A stretch of 49,776 nucleotides of DNA from the NCBI GenBank assembly GCA_949291295.1, contig CASEVE010000014.1:1-49776 (forward strand), read 5' to 3'. The notes beneath the pieces were generated by a model. The model had not been told where the DNA came from, made no database searches, and saw only the letters and a list, made by a program, of their open reading frames with translations. The stretch comes from an uncultured Olsenella sp. Its GTDB lineage: Bacteria; Actinomycetota; Coriobacteriia; Coriobacteriales; Atopobiaceae. Positions within the stretch are counted from its first letter, which is position 1. Every line of letters begins with the position of its first letter. Both the position numbers and the translations under genes were made by a program. This document shows, in pieces, positions 8,276 to 16,237 of this stretch.

Positions 8276-9772
8276 ATGCCCGAGAAGGTCGAGTTCCCGC
8301 CTGTACACGTTCCGCGCCCGTACGCGCTGCCCGCAACCGCGCTCGCGGCGCGCGTGGAGTGCCCCATGCCGGACGGCGCCAGCATCGTAGCCTGGACCTA
8401 CGCACCGGGTACCATCACAGACGCCCCGGGCACGCCCTACGGCATCGACCTCACGGTACCGCCCGTGCTCATGCTGCACGGAAACGGCGAGGAGCACGGC
8501 ATCTTTGGCCCCGTGATCGACGCCGTGTGCGCGAGCGGGCGCTCCGTCATCGCCGTGGACTCGCGCGCGCAGGGCGCCTCCACGCGCGGCACCGCGCCGC
8601 TCACCTACGAGCTCATGGCCGCCGACGCCATCGAGGTCTGCGCACGCCTCGGCGTGTCCGAGGTCCACGTGCTCGGCTTCTCCGACGGCGGCATCCTCGG
8701 GCTTCTACTCGCAAGAGACTGGGGCGAGCACGTGCTCTCCCTCACCGCGCTCGGTGCCAACCTCACGCCAGCCGGCCTGCCTAAGGAGGACACGGACTGG
8801 ATGGCCTATGCGGCCACCGAGAACCGCCGTTGGGCCGAGGAGGGCTACGAGGGCGCCACGCTCGAGGACGGAACGCCGGTGCCCACACCGGCAGAGTCCG
8901 CGCAGATAGCCGAGCTCCTGCAGCTGATGGTGGAAAACCCGCAGATTGACGCTGCCTCGCTGACGGGCATCACCTGCCCCGTCACGGTGATGGTAGGCGA
9001 GTTCGACGAGATTCTTCCCGAGGAGACCAACCGCATCGTGGCCGCAATCCCGGGCGCGCGCAAGGTCGTGGAGCCCGGCATCGATCACAACCTTCCCAAG
9101 ATGGCGCCATCCGCCGTGGCGCGCGAGCTTCTTGCCTGCATTGCGAGAAACGACAGGCGCCACGAGACTCGTCCCATCGAGCTCCCCGCCAGCCTCGCCT
9201 TCTGCCGCATCCCCGTCTCCGCCCTCTGGGCCGAGAAGCTCGACGAGCTGTACCGTCGCGTAGACGCAAAGCCCGGCACCTCGGGTTGGGTGCAGGACGT
9301 GTGGCCGCCTGTCGGCATGGCCGAGCGCCTGCTCGCCGAGGGCGCGTACTGGGGCGCGTTTGAAGCGTCGCGGGTGCATGGGGGCAGGCCGGATGAAGAC
9401 GCGGCTCTTCTTGGTGCCGTTGCCGTGGACAAGGACGCGAGCGTGGGCAACGGGCGCGCTCCCGGCCACGGCTCTGGGCTCGGAGGACCCTCTTGGAAGC
9501 GCCGCGCAAAGAAGGACGTTGCGAGCTGGCATCTTTTGGCCGTTGACCCCACGGCGCGCGGACGTCACGTGGCAGACGCGCTTCTCTGCGCGGGAACCCA
9601 GGCTGCGCGCGAGCTGGGCGCAAAGGTTGTCCGCATCAGCTCGAGCACGGCCAACGTGCCTGCAAACGCGCTTTACGCGAGCCGGGGCTTCACACGTCAC
9701 CGCCCGATCTGGCTTCCCTACCCGGGGCTTCCGCTCCCCTGCTGGTCAAACCTCTGGGAACTCGAACTTTAG
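8276..9772 (+). CDS. Alpha/beta-hydrolase fused to a GNAT acetyltransferase
   Basis: A 498-residue two-domain protein. Residues 1 to about 290 are an alpha/beta hydrolase: oxyanion-side HGNGEE, nucleophile elbow GFSDGG (Ser near 138), an acid in VGEFDE (Asp near 244) and a histidine in GIDHN (near 270). The rest looks like a GNAT N-acetyltransferase, with the acetyl-CoA-binding loop LAVDPTARGRHVAD and the C-terminal ANVPANALYASRGF helix-strand typical of the fold. The parts could act on one substrate, for example removing and adding acyl groups, but no substrate can be named. The ATG follows GAAGGGAAG. The leader holds four palindromes. Confidence 0.87.
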   Translation: MPEKVEFPPVHVPRPYALPATALAARVECPMPDGASIVAWTYAPGTITDAPGTPYGIDLTVPPVLMLHGNGEEHGIFGPVIDAVCASGRSVIAVDSRAQGASTRGTAPLTYELMAADAIEVCARLGVSEVHVLGFSDGGILGLLLARDWGEHVLSLTALGANLTPAGLPKEDTDWMAYAATENRRWAEEGYEGATLEDGTPVPTPAESAQIAELLQLMVENPQIDAASLTGITCPVTVMVGEFDEILPEETNRIVAAIPGARKVVEPGIDHNLPKMAPSAVARELLACIARNDRRHETRPIELPASLAFCRIPVSALWAEKLDELYRRVDAKPGTSGWVQDVWPPVGMAERLLAEGAYWGAFEASRVHGGRPDEDAALLGAVAVDKDASVGNGRAPGHGSGLGGPSWKRRAKKDVASWHLLAVDPTARGRHVADALLCAGTQAARELGAKVVRISSSTANVPANALYASRGFTRHRPIWLPYPGLPLPCWSNLWELEL

Positions 9773-9835
9773 ACGAGAGCCACCTGGCGCAGGCCGGCGA
9801 CAAGAATCCCGCGGCGAGAAGAACGGCGGCCCGCA

Positions 9836-10420
9836 TCAGCTGTTGGCGAGCGTGTCACGCGCAAGCGTGAGGGCCGACTGGCCGCGAACGAGCATGTCAT
9901 GACTCCAGTCAACGTCATGCCAAGGGTCGGAGCTGTTCAGCTCGATCCACTTGCCGTCTCGATACGAAGGAAGCTCCAGGCTGTTGGTGAGGTACGCCTC
10001 GCGCAAGTCAACTACACCGTCCTCCCCATCCCATTCAAACACGACGACCCACCACGTCTGACCGTTGTTCTCGCCCACCTCAACCGAGACTGCCTTGTCG
10101 AAGTAGCCGAACATCATGGCAAGGTTGTTAGAGCCGGAGGCATCAACAAGAGGCTCGCATACCATCGATGCCATGATGTCCTCGTCTGCAACAACGGGCT
10201 CCTCGGCCTCTGCCTCTTCCGCCTCGGCGTCCTCCGAAGGACCCTCGGAGAGGATGGGCGTCGAATCCGACTCATCGTCCTCGACATTGGTAGAGTCCTC
10301 GACCGCCACGTCATCTTGACTGCCTGTGCTTGGATTTGTCGTCGGGACATCCGTCATGCAGCCTGTCAGCATCAGAGCGGCCGCGGCAGCCACTGACAAA
10401 ACCCTCACATTGCCCCTCAT
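9836..10420 (-). CDS. Predicted lipoprotein, acidic linker
   Basis: A 194-residue protein with a lipoprotein signal peptide: MRGNVRVL, a hydrophobic stretch and the lipobox LTGC. After the cysteine comes a long Asp/Glu/Ser/Thr-rich linker, then a globular domain of about 100 residues (starting near EDIMASMVCEPLVDASG) of unknown function. The ATG at 10420 has an almost ideal AAGGAGGGA site, so the upstream in-frame ATG was rejected. It is the last gene of the minus-strand block that holds the three-permease ABC transporter and should be an extracytoplasmic partner. I do not recognise the domain. Confidence 0.8.
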   Translation of the reverse strand: MRGNVRVLSVAAAAALMLTGCMTDVPTTNPSTGSQDDVAVEDSTNVEDDESDSTPILSEGPSEDAEAEEAEAEEPVVADEDIMASMVCEPLVDASGSNNLAMMFGYFDKAVSVEVGENNGQTWWVVVFEWDGEDGVVDLREAYLTNSLELPSYRDGKWIELNSSDPWHDVDWSHDMLVRGQSALTLARDTLANS

Positions 10421-10475
10421 AAAATCCCTCCTTATCAAAACGTAGCAGGTCAGTCCTTCTCTTCCTAAAAGCGTA

Positions 10476-11099
10476 TTATCCCTCTGCCGTAACGACGATC
10501 ATCTTGCGGACGGGCATTCGCGAGACGAGCAGCGTGAACGTGCGATCCTCGACCTCCCGCCCGTAAACCTCCTCCCCGCCGTTAAACACGTACGGAATAT
10601 GTGTGAGAAACTCAGTTCCGGGGCGCACGCGCACTCCCGAGCTCGCCCCCTCCTGGACCTGAGGCCAGAGGGCATTTGAACCCATTACGTCGCAGATCAA
10701 GTACTCGTTGGCGCGCTCGGGAACCAACACCATCTGAAAGACGTAGATGCCACCCTCTTCGCCACCGTCGTTTTTGATGCGAACGGAGACATCGACCACA
10801 CAGCGAGCGTCACCAAAGGAGCTCGGTTCCTGAGGCCCGCCCCCATGGCGCTTGAGATACTCGTCGTAAGTCATGACCTCAGCATCCTCCACCATGAGCG
10901 AGTATCCCTGCGTCTGCTCACTTGAGTCGCTCTGAAACGCCCCCTCCAGCGCCACCCACTCCCCCTCGTTGTAGTATTCGAGCGGAATGCGCGGCAGCGA
11001 TACGTTGACCCACCAAATGCGTGCCGTCACGGAGACCACGACAAAGAGCGCGATAATGCCGAGAATCGCGTACCGGACCCTAGAGCTCGCTCTGGACAT
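10476..11099 (-). CDS. Membrane-anchored extracytoplasmic protein of the ABC cluster
   Basis: A 207-residue protein with one N-terminal membrane helix (RYAILGIIALFVVVSVTARI) and an external domain of about 170 residues, rich in beta-forming residues, of unknown function. It resembles in layout the lipoprotein at 14350-15114: both are single-domain external proteins tied to the membrane in the same operon. The ATG at 11099 overlaps the end of the ATPase gene by 20 bases and has a perfect GGAGGTG site inside that gene, which marks translational coupling. It is probably an accessory protein of the transporter. Confidence 0.8.
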   Translation of the reverse strand: MSRASSRVRYAILGIIALFVVVSVTARIWWVNVSLPRIPLEYYNEGEWVALEGAFQSDSSEQTQGYSLMVEDAEVMTYDEYLKRHGGGPQEPSSFGDARCVVDVSVRIKNDGGEEGGIYVFQMVLVPERANEYLICDVMGSNALWPQVQEGASSGVRVRPGTEFLTHIPYVFNGGEEVYGREVEDRTFTLLVSRMPVRKMIVVTAEG

Positions 11100-11742
11100 G
11101 GAGCACCTCCTCGCCCGTAACGGAGCCGGCGGACATGTGATAGATGCGGTCGCAAACGAGGGACAGAAACTCGGCATCATGGCTTGAGAGCACTATCGCC
11201 GCCCCGCGCGCACGCTCCTCTCGCACGATGCGGACAAGCTCCTCCTGCCCCGCCTCGTCGAGAGCGTTCGTCGGCTCGTCAAGCACAAGCAAATCCGGCG
11301 ATTCCATCAGCGCCATGGCAAGCCCAAGCCGCTGCTTCATGCCAAGAGAGTACTTCCTCACATGCTTGCGCTCGTCAGGGTCGAGTCCCACGCGCTCAAG
11401 CGCGCGGCGCAGGTCCTCCTCGCCGACAACACGCTTTACCGACGCGAGCAGCCTCAGGTTCCCCATAGCCGAGTAGCCGCCAAGAAGCGCCGGAGCCTCG
11501 ATGAGCAGGCCTACACTCGGCGGAAACGAGAAGTCTCTCCAGAGAACGCCGCCCGCAACCGCAACCTCGCCCGAGTCCGGCCGGACAAGACCACAGACCA
11601 CACGCATCGCCATCGTCTTGCCCGAGCCGTTTTTCCCCTCGAGTCCCACCACCTCGCCGCGCTCCACGGAAAACCTCACGCCATCGAGGACTCGGTCGGG
11701 ACCGATTGCCTTGCACACGTCACGAACCTCAAGGTAGCTCAT
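11080..11742 (-). CDS. ABC transporter ATP-binding protein (antibiotic/bacteriocin-type)
   Basis: The 220-residue ATPase powers the three permeases encoded just upstream. It has Walker A GKNGSGKT, the signature as YSLGMKQRLGLA, Walker B with the catalytic Glu in LLVLDEPTNALD, and the H-loop in LSSHD. The LGMKQR signature and short length are typical of the CcmA/BcrA-type ATPases that pump antimicrobial peptides or remove them from the membrane. Its ATG overlaps the stop of the permease at 11739 in an ATGA junction. Function as export or self-immunity is inferred from family and context, not shown. Confidence 0.93.
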   Translation of the reverse strand: MSYLEVRDVCKAIGPDRVLDGVRFSVERGEVVGLEGKNGSGKTMAMRVVCGLVRPDSGEVAVAGGVLWRDFSFPPSVGLLIEAPALLGGYSAMGNLRLLASVKRVVGEEDLRRALERVGLDPDERKHVRKYSLGMKQRLGLAMALMESPDLLVLDEPTNALDEAGQEELVRIVREERARGAAIVLSSHDAEFLSLVCDRIYHMSAGSVTGEEVLHVQSEL

Positions 11743-12623
11743 TTGCGCACACTCCCAAGATAGTCTCTCCGCGCGGAGACGGCGGCACCCGCGATGACGG
11801 ATACCAGGGCAAGCAGGGCTGCCACCAAGATACCTTGCCCTGGGTCGAGCCCCGCACGAAGCGTGCCGCCAAACGCCGGAACCGAATGCGAAACCATAAA
11901 TGCCGTGCTTCTTGCCGCCATCATGAAGTTGCCGAGAAGCGCCGGGGACAGTGCGAGGAAGGATCCCGAGAGCAGGGCTGCCACAACACCAAAGGCGGGC
12001 AACTTCCCCACGAGCCCCGAAAGCGCCTTCTGCGCAAGCCCAAGCGCACACGACATGCAGACTGCCCCCACAAAAAGCGCTCCGACACGATGGGGTCCAG
12101 AGGAGAGCGTCTCTCGCGCGAGCCCAGCGGCATCCGGTAGCCACGATGAGGCTAGAAACGTCATAGATCCGCCCCGAGAGGCCACATAGACCGCACAGAC
12201 AAGAATGATTGCCATCCAATACAGAACCAAGACGACGAGAAGGGCCGCGCAGCTGCCAATCCAAGAAACAACTCTGCTGGAGCGAAGCGTCAGCTCGTTT
12301 ATCCGCTCTTCCGGAAGAAGTGCCACAACCACATTGGGAACGAGCACGAGGGCAATCCACCCGAAGGGAGGAAGCAAGGTGGACGCCACGGACACCCTCC
12401 CCGATCCGGGCTCGGGCTGGTTGGCTCCCTTGAGTACAAAAGCTAGGGTGTCACCAAGCGTGGGAGAGCCCTCCGCTCCGACAGAGCCCATCGCCGCCGC
12501 CAAAGAGAGCAGCTGAATCGTCGCGATCGCGGCGGCTGATAAAGCCGCAAGGACAACGATGCCCAGCCCAGCGCGCAATGTCCATGCCGTGCGACGAGCT
12601 ATCGATCCAAGCGCCTCCATCAT
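11739..12623 (-). CDS. ABC transporter permease (third of three)
   Basis: A 294-residue membrane protein with about six hydrophobic segments, the size of ABC-2 type permeases for lantibiotic or bacitracin systems. It has no enzyme motif. It overlaps the upstream permease by ATGA (12620-12623) and the ATPase by ATGA (11739-11742), so the three are translated together. Its sequence is related in style to the 12620-13465 protein (both have an SGSGELL-like or large Ala/Leu pattern and a QxALG-L-VG-L-AFGVV-type segment near the middle), which suggests a duplicated permease pair. Confidence 0.85.
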   Translation of the reverse strand: MMEALGSIARRTAWTLRAGLGIVVLAALSAAAIATIQLLSLAAAMGSVGAEGSPTLGDTLAFVLKGANQPEPGSGRVSVASTLLPPFGWIALVLVPNVVVALLPEERINELTLRSSRVVSWIGSCAALLVVLVLYWMAIILVCAVYVASRGGSMTFLASSWLPDAAGLARETLSSGPHRVGALFVGAVCMSCALGLAQKALSGLVGKLPAFGVVAALLSGSFLALSPALLGNFMMAARSTAFMVSHSVPAFGGTLRAGLDPGQGILVAALLALVSVIAGAAVSARRDYLGSVRK

Positions 12624-13465
12624 GGCCCGTCCCTCCTCAAGCCCAGGTCATGCCGGACGAAGCATGCTCCGCCACAAATCAGCGCGACAACGGCCGTCGC
12701 GAGAAAGAGCGAGAGCGCAACCCAAGGATGCCATGCCTCTGTCATCGTAAGCCCCGAAGCGGCAAAAGGCTCAAGACGCGACACCATGAGTAGGGATCCC
12801 GGAAGCGGAAGCAGCGGTGCAAAGGCCGATCCAAGAACAAGCGCCGTTACCACGGCGAACGCGGCGAGCCTCCCCGCCACGAGCCCGAGTGCGCGCTGAA
12901 CGCACGCGAGAGAGGCAAAGCTCAGTGCCATCACAAGGAGCGTCAAAAGGAGCTCGCCGGACCCCGTCGCATCACCCGTGACTGTCCAGAGCGAGAGGGC
13001 AGAGATTGAGCGCGCAGCAAGGCTTGGAGAGCATCCCGCAAGCAGAGAAGCAAGAGCAGCGCCCACGAGAAGCGCGCCATAGGCTGCAACCGTGCGAGCA
13101 ACCGCTGCCGCGCACATTGAGCGCCAGCAGCGACGCCTGTCCCCGCACGAGACGAGCGGAGCGACGCCCAGCCCCCCTCCTCCGATGGCACCTCCCGCGA
13201 GAATGACGGCGCAGGAGGCGGCCCACTCAGGAGGACAGCCGACAGGATTTCCAAATAAGGCCCAGAGCAGCGCATCACCCGTCGTAATGTCACAGGGAAC
13301 CAGCTCCGGCGCATGAGACGCCCGCAAAAAAGCAGCGCGCGCCAGGAGGGAAAGAACGGACAGCGCTCCCATCGCTGCCGCAAGAATCGAGAGAACCGCA
13401 CACGGAGCAGCGGACGCACCAAGGAACGCCTTCGTTGGCCCGCGATGACACCCTCCACGCCTCAT
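12620..13465 (-). CDS. ABC transporter permease (second of three)
   Basis: A 281-residue polytopic membrane protein with about six helices. It shares the segment LACVQRALGLVAGRLAAFAVV with the neighbour's LGLAQKALSGLVGKLPAFGVV at a similar position, so the two permeases are paralogues that probably form a heterodimer. It ends ATGA-coupled to the next permease and begins ATGA-coupled to the previous one (13462-13465). Residues 110-130 are unusually rich in Cys and Arg. No substrate can be read from it. Confidence 0.85.
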   Translation of the reverse strand: MRRGGCHRGPTKAFLGASAAPCAVLSILAAAMGALSVLSLLARAAFLRASHAPELVPCDITTGDALLWALFGNPVGCPPEWAASCAVILAGGAIGGGGLGVAPLVSCGDRRRCWRSMCAAAVARTVAAYGALLVGAALASLLAGCSPSLAARSISALSLWTVTGDATGSGELLLTLLVMALSFASLACVQRALGLVAGRLAAFAVVTALVLGSAFAPLLPLPGSLLMVSRLEPFAASGLTMTEAWHPWVALSLFLATAVVALICGGACFVRHDLGLRRDGP

Positions 13466-14346
13466 AGCAGATCACGTCTCTCACGGAAGGCAGAAAGCGC
13501 GGAGGTCAGCACCACAAGGCTGACGATCGTGATGATGAGTGCCCACCCCGCGCCAGGACTCGACCGCACGCTCACCACGGAGAAAACGTCAAAGGAGAGC
13601 AGCGTCATGGCCTCTCTCGTGAGCGTGGTGAAAAGGAGGCCTCGAAGCTGAGACCCAAGAAACGCCAAGACATGCAGGAAGAGATAGGACAAGATGGCGG
13701 CGCGCAGAAAGCTCCTCAGAGCTGCGGCCAGCGCGCAGACCGCAGACGCCCAGAGACCCGCAACGATACCAGCGATGACCGTCCAAGCCAGGCAGAACAC
13801 GAGCGGAGCGGTGTAGTACAGAGAGGAGAGCGGGGCGCTTCTCGTCACACCAAGGTAGATCATGTCGCTCACCCACACCTCCGTGGCAGGCGCAAAGCAA
13901 GCACAGGCGATGAGGTTAACCAGAAGGGGAAGCACCATAGCAAGGGCGCCGGAGACAAATGTGGCGACGAGCTTAGCACATACGCAGCCTCTTCGGCTCG
14001 CACGCGAGCACAGCTGCGCCATGACGCCCGATCGCAGCTCCGAGCTCCATGACCAGGCATAGGGAATCACCACGAGAAGCGGCCAGACCATGACAAATAC
14101 TCCGGGGATGAGCTTATGGGCTTCCACGGGCATCCAGAACGCAAAGCAGCTCGCGACGGAGTACAGCGAGTCCAAGTCGTCCCAATGAGAGAGCGCGTAC
14201 TCAAGCGTATTTTGGAAAATGAAACTATCCAGAAAGGCGGCGAGAAGGGCAAGCGCACAGCCCGCGCAGGTCGAAGCCCAAAACCACGGGTTTGCGCCGA
14301 GGGACTTCTTCATCTCTGCCTGAAGGAGGTTGCGAGCGACAGTCAT
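13462..14346 (-). CDS. ABC transporter permease (first of three)
   Basis: A 294-residue membrane protein that starts MTVARNLLQAEMKKSLG, a short basic amphipathic lead typical of ABC-2 permeases, then about six membrane segments. It looks less related to the other two permeases than they are to each other. It starts four bases after the stop of the lipoprotein gene and overlaps the next permease by ATGA. The presence of three permeases with one ATPase is more than the usual one or two; the extra one may be an immunity subunit. Confidence 0.85.
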   Translation of the reverse strand: MTVARNLLQAEMKKSLGANPWFWASTCAGCALALLAAFLDSFIFQNTLEYALSHWDDLDSLYSVASCFAFWMPVEAHKLIPGVFVMVWPLLVVIPYAWSWSSELRSGVMAQLCSRASRRGCVCAKLVATFVSGALAMVLPLLVNLIACACFAPATEVWVSDMIYLGVTRSAPLSSLYYTAPLVFCLAWTVIAGIVAGLWASAVCALAAALRSFLRAAILSYLFLHVLAFLGSQLRGLLFTTLTREAMTLLSFDVFSVVSVRSSPGAGWALIITIVSLVVLTSALSAFRERRDLL

Positions 14347-14349
14347 GGT

Positions 14350-15114
14350 CTACCCCGTCTCGGAAGCCAGTACGGGAGTCCCGAGCTCCACGACGGGAGC
14401 CCCGTATTCCCATCCACCAGTAATGAGCAGCGAAAGGTCTACGTCGGTCGACGCGGCATCATACTCCTCGCCCATCACCCCACCAACGGTCTCCCCAAAG
14501 ACGCGCTTTCCGATGACCACGTACCCGATTCGCACCGTGGCTGAGGAGCCAGGCTCCACCCATGTGTACGCGTTGCCCGGAAAGATGAACCCATCGTCGA
14601 CAGGCGGCGCGAGAAAGCCAACGCTTGAAGCATCAAGATCCCCCGTCTCACAGAACATGCGGAACATCGTGAGCAGGATGCTCGGCGCGCCGTTGCGCTC
14701 GACGTCCTCGGGAGGACACTCCGCGTCGATATTCTCGATAGTGATGTCAACCGCAACTATCTTCCATCCGGGATAGCTCTGGGTGCTGAGCTCTATTCCC
14801 GCGGCCTCAGCATTCTCATAGATTACAGGCCTAGACACAGTAAAACGCATGGTTCCCAACCACGGCCACTGAACCACAGGCTCCGGTCTCCACGGCTCCC
14901 CGGTGAGCTCGATTGAGACGCCCACTTCGTATCTTGGGGAGGAGGCGGTCATGTCCACCTGTTCCTCCTCCCCCGAAGACACAGTCACGTCCGTCAGGGA
15001 ACAGCCAGCGAGGCAAACTACCGATAGGCACAGAGCAAACGCCACAAGAGGGCCAAGCACGAGGACTCTGGAAACCCCGAGGAACGACCACCGCTGGAGC
15101 TCACGAGACATCAT
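14350..15114 (-). CDS. Predicted lipoprotein of the ABC cluster
   Basis: A 254-residue protein with a signal peptide whose hydrophobic run ends in the lipobox LAGC near residue 40. The mature part has a beta-rich domain with Pro/Trp-rich stretches (EPWRPEPVVQWPWLG) and a C-terminal region of about 150 residues. It is of the size and layout of DUF4352/DUF5027-like extracytoplasmic domains, but I cannot assign it firmly. AGAGGTGACG precedes the ATG pair at 15114/15111. It starts the tightly packed part of the transporter operon: the first permease begins only four bases after it. Confidence 0.8.
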   Translation of the reverse strand: MMSRELQRWSFLGVSRVLVLGPLVAFALCLSVVCLAGCSLTDVTVSSGEEEQVDMTASSPRYEVGVSIELTGEPWRPEPVVQWPWLGTMRFTVSRPVIYENAEAAGIELSTQSYPGWKIVAVDITIENIDAECPPEDVERNGAPSILLTMFRMFCETGDLDASSVGFLAPPVDDGFIFPGNAYTWVEPGSSATVRIGYVVIGKRVFGETVGGVMGEEYDAASTDVDLSLLITGGWEYGAPVVELGTPVLASETG

Positions 15115-15173
15115 TGACGTCACCTCTTGAAACGGAGCAATGATATGCATCATTCAATGGATACAGAATATCC

Positions 15174-15620
15174 CTACACGAGGTACGGCCACCACCCAGA
15201 CTGGTTTGTGTCAGGGCTCCACTCACCTGAAATATACCCAGAACCCGCAGGTGACATGCCGGTAAGTCGAGCGTAAGAGCCAGAAGTCTTTTTGACGTTG
15301 TTTCTGATCAGGAAGTATCCCGTCTCTCGAGCAACGGCTGTTCCCCCGCCTGATGCGCCGGTCCTGTTGATCCACGGACCATCTCTGAAGATTGAGCCGT
15401 CTATGTAGAGATACAGAGACTCCATAGTCAATTGCTCGATGGAAATGAAGCATTCGCTGGATGTGTCCTTCTTCACTCCACCGGTTCCCTGGGTAGCACC
15501 AGTTCCACTGAAGTAGAAGTCATAGCTCTGGTTCTCCGTTGTCGCGAGCGCCGTAGAGGGAACCATAAGCAACCCCGCGATAAGAATGCCCAAAACCACC
15601 ATCAGTCTCTTAGCGTGCAT
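15174..15620 (-). CDS. Small secreted protein (Sec signal), putative export substrate
   Basis: A 148-residue protein with a clear Sec signal: MHAKR, a hydrophobic core and a STALAT cleavage region. The mature part is about 120 residues, Gly/Ser/Thr/Tyr-rich, with no cysteine pair, and ends in a Trp-rich tail (ISGEWSPDTNQSGWWPYLV). Its layout recalls the small secreted DUF2712-like proteins found beside bacitracin-type ABC transporters, but this is a resemblance, not an identification. The ATG at 15620 has a perfect GGAGGAAAAG site. It and the next gene look less GC-rich than their neighbours, which may mark transfer. Context suggests a secreted effector or bacteriocin-like product. Confidence 0.8.
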   Translation of the reverse strand: MHAKRLMVVLGILIAGLLMVPSTALATTENQSYDFYFSGTGATQGTGGVKKDTSSECFISIEQLTMESLYLYIDGSIFRDGPWINRTGASGGGTAVARETGYFLIRNNVKKTSGSYARLTGMSPAGSGYISGEWSPDTNQSGWWPYLV

Positions 15621-15683
15621 CTTTTCCTCCAAACTAAGTCGATAGCCGTTCGAAATAAAGAACCTCCTTTCCACAGATTCTTC

Positions 15684-16142
15684 CTACCAACTGAACATGG
15701 CCACGTTCGAGCAGACAATCGGCTTGCCTGCACTAGCTTTAAATTCGAAATGATAAAGTCCTGAACCAACGTTTGGCCACTCTGCCCTTACAAATCTATT
15801 GACGCGGAGCGTCGCGGTCCCCAAAGAGGTCTTGTTCCTCACCAGCGAGACTTCGAAAGTCGCATTAGATACATCGCAGGATGATGTCAGCTCAATCCCA
15901 ACACTGCTACCGTCATAGAATTGCTGCCCGGTTGAATAGCTCCAGTTAAGGGTAAATTTAGTGCTATACCAAGACCGTCCAGATCTGCTCAAAGCAAGCG
16001 GGTCTGGCGCATAAGTTATAATGGGAGCGATTTCAGTTTGTTCCGATGCTTGAGCAAGGTCGGGACAACACAGCACGCCCAATGCAAACGCCGCAGAACA
16101 CGAGATGAACTCTCGCCTAGATAGACCACGGTTCGTCGACAT
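15684..16142 (-). CDS. Small secreted protein with twin-arginine signal
   Basis: A 152-residue protein. Its N terminus reads LSRREFISCSAAFALG, a Tat signal (twin Arg followed by a moderate hydrophobic run), with cleavage probably near the AQAS site. The mature part of about 120 residues is beta-rich and ends YHFEFKASAGKPIVCSNVAMFSW-like, with one Cys and a terminal Trp. The ATG has a GGAGGCG site. It is the first gene after the LuxR gene and probably starts the transporter operon. Lower GC than its neighbours suggests a later arrival. Function unknown; a secreted effector, toxin or signal is possible. Confidence 0.78.
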   Translation of the reverse strand: MSTNRGLSRREFISCSAAFALGVLCCPDLAQASEQTEIAPIITYAPDPLALSRSGRSWYSTKFTLNWSYSTGQQFYDGSSVGIELTSSCDVSNATFEVSLVRNKTSLGTATLRVNRFVRAEWPNVGSGLYHFEFKASAGKPIVCSNVAMFSW

Positions 16143-16237
16143 AACGCCTCCGATCCTCGCAGGGTAGAACTGCCATCATCCTACTTGTATAGGGAGACCC
16201 TGTCTGTCACTTTGGCGCTGCAAAGCGCTGCAACATG
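16143..16237 (-). promoter_or_regulatory. Putative operator between the LuxR gene and the secreted-protein operon
   Basis: A direct repeat GCGCTGCAA at 16215-16223 and 16225-16233 has a 10-bp step, about one helical turn. Two GTCAC motifs flank it (16206-16210 and 16237-16241, the second crossing into the LuxR stop). A TATACA-like sequence lies nearer the gene. It is a good place for the LuxR-type regulator encoded next door to bind, but this is inference. Confidence 0.4.
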
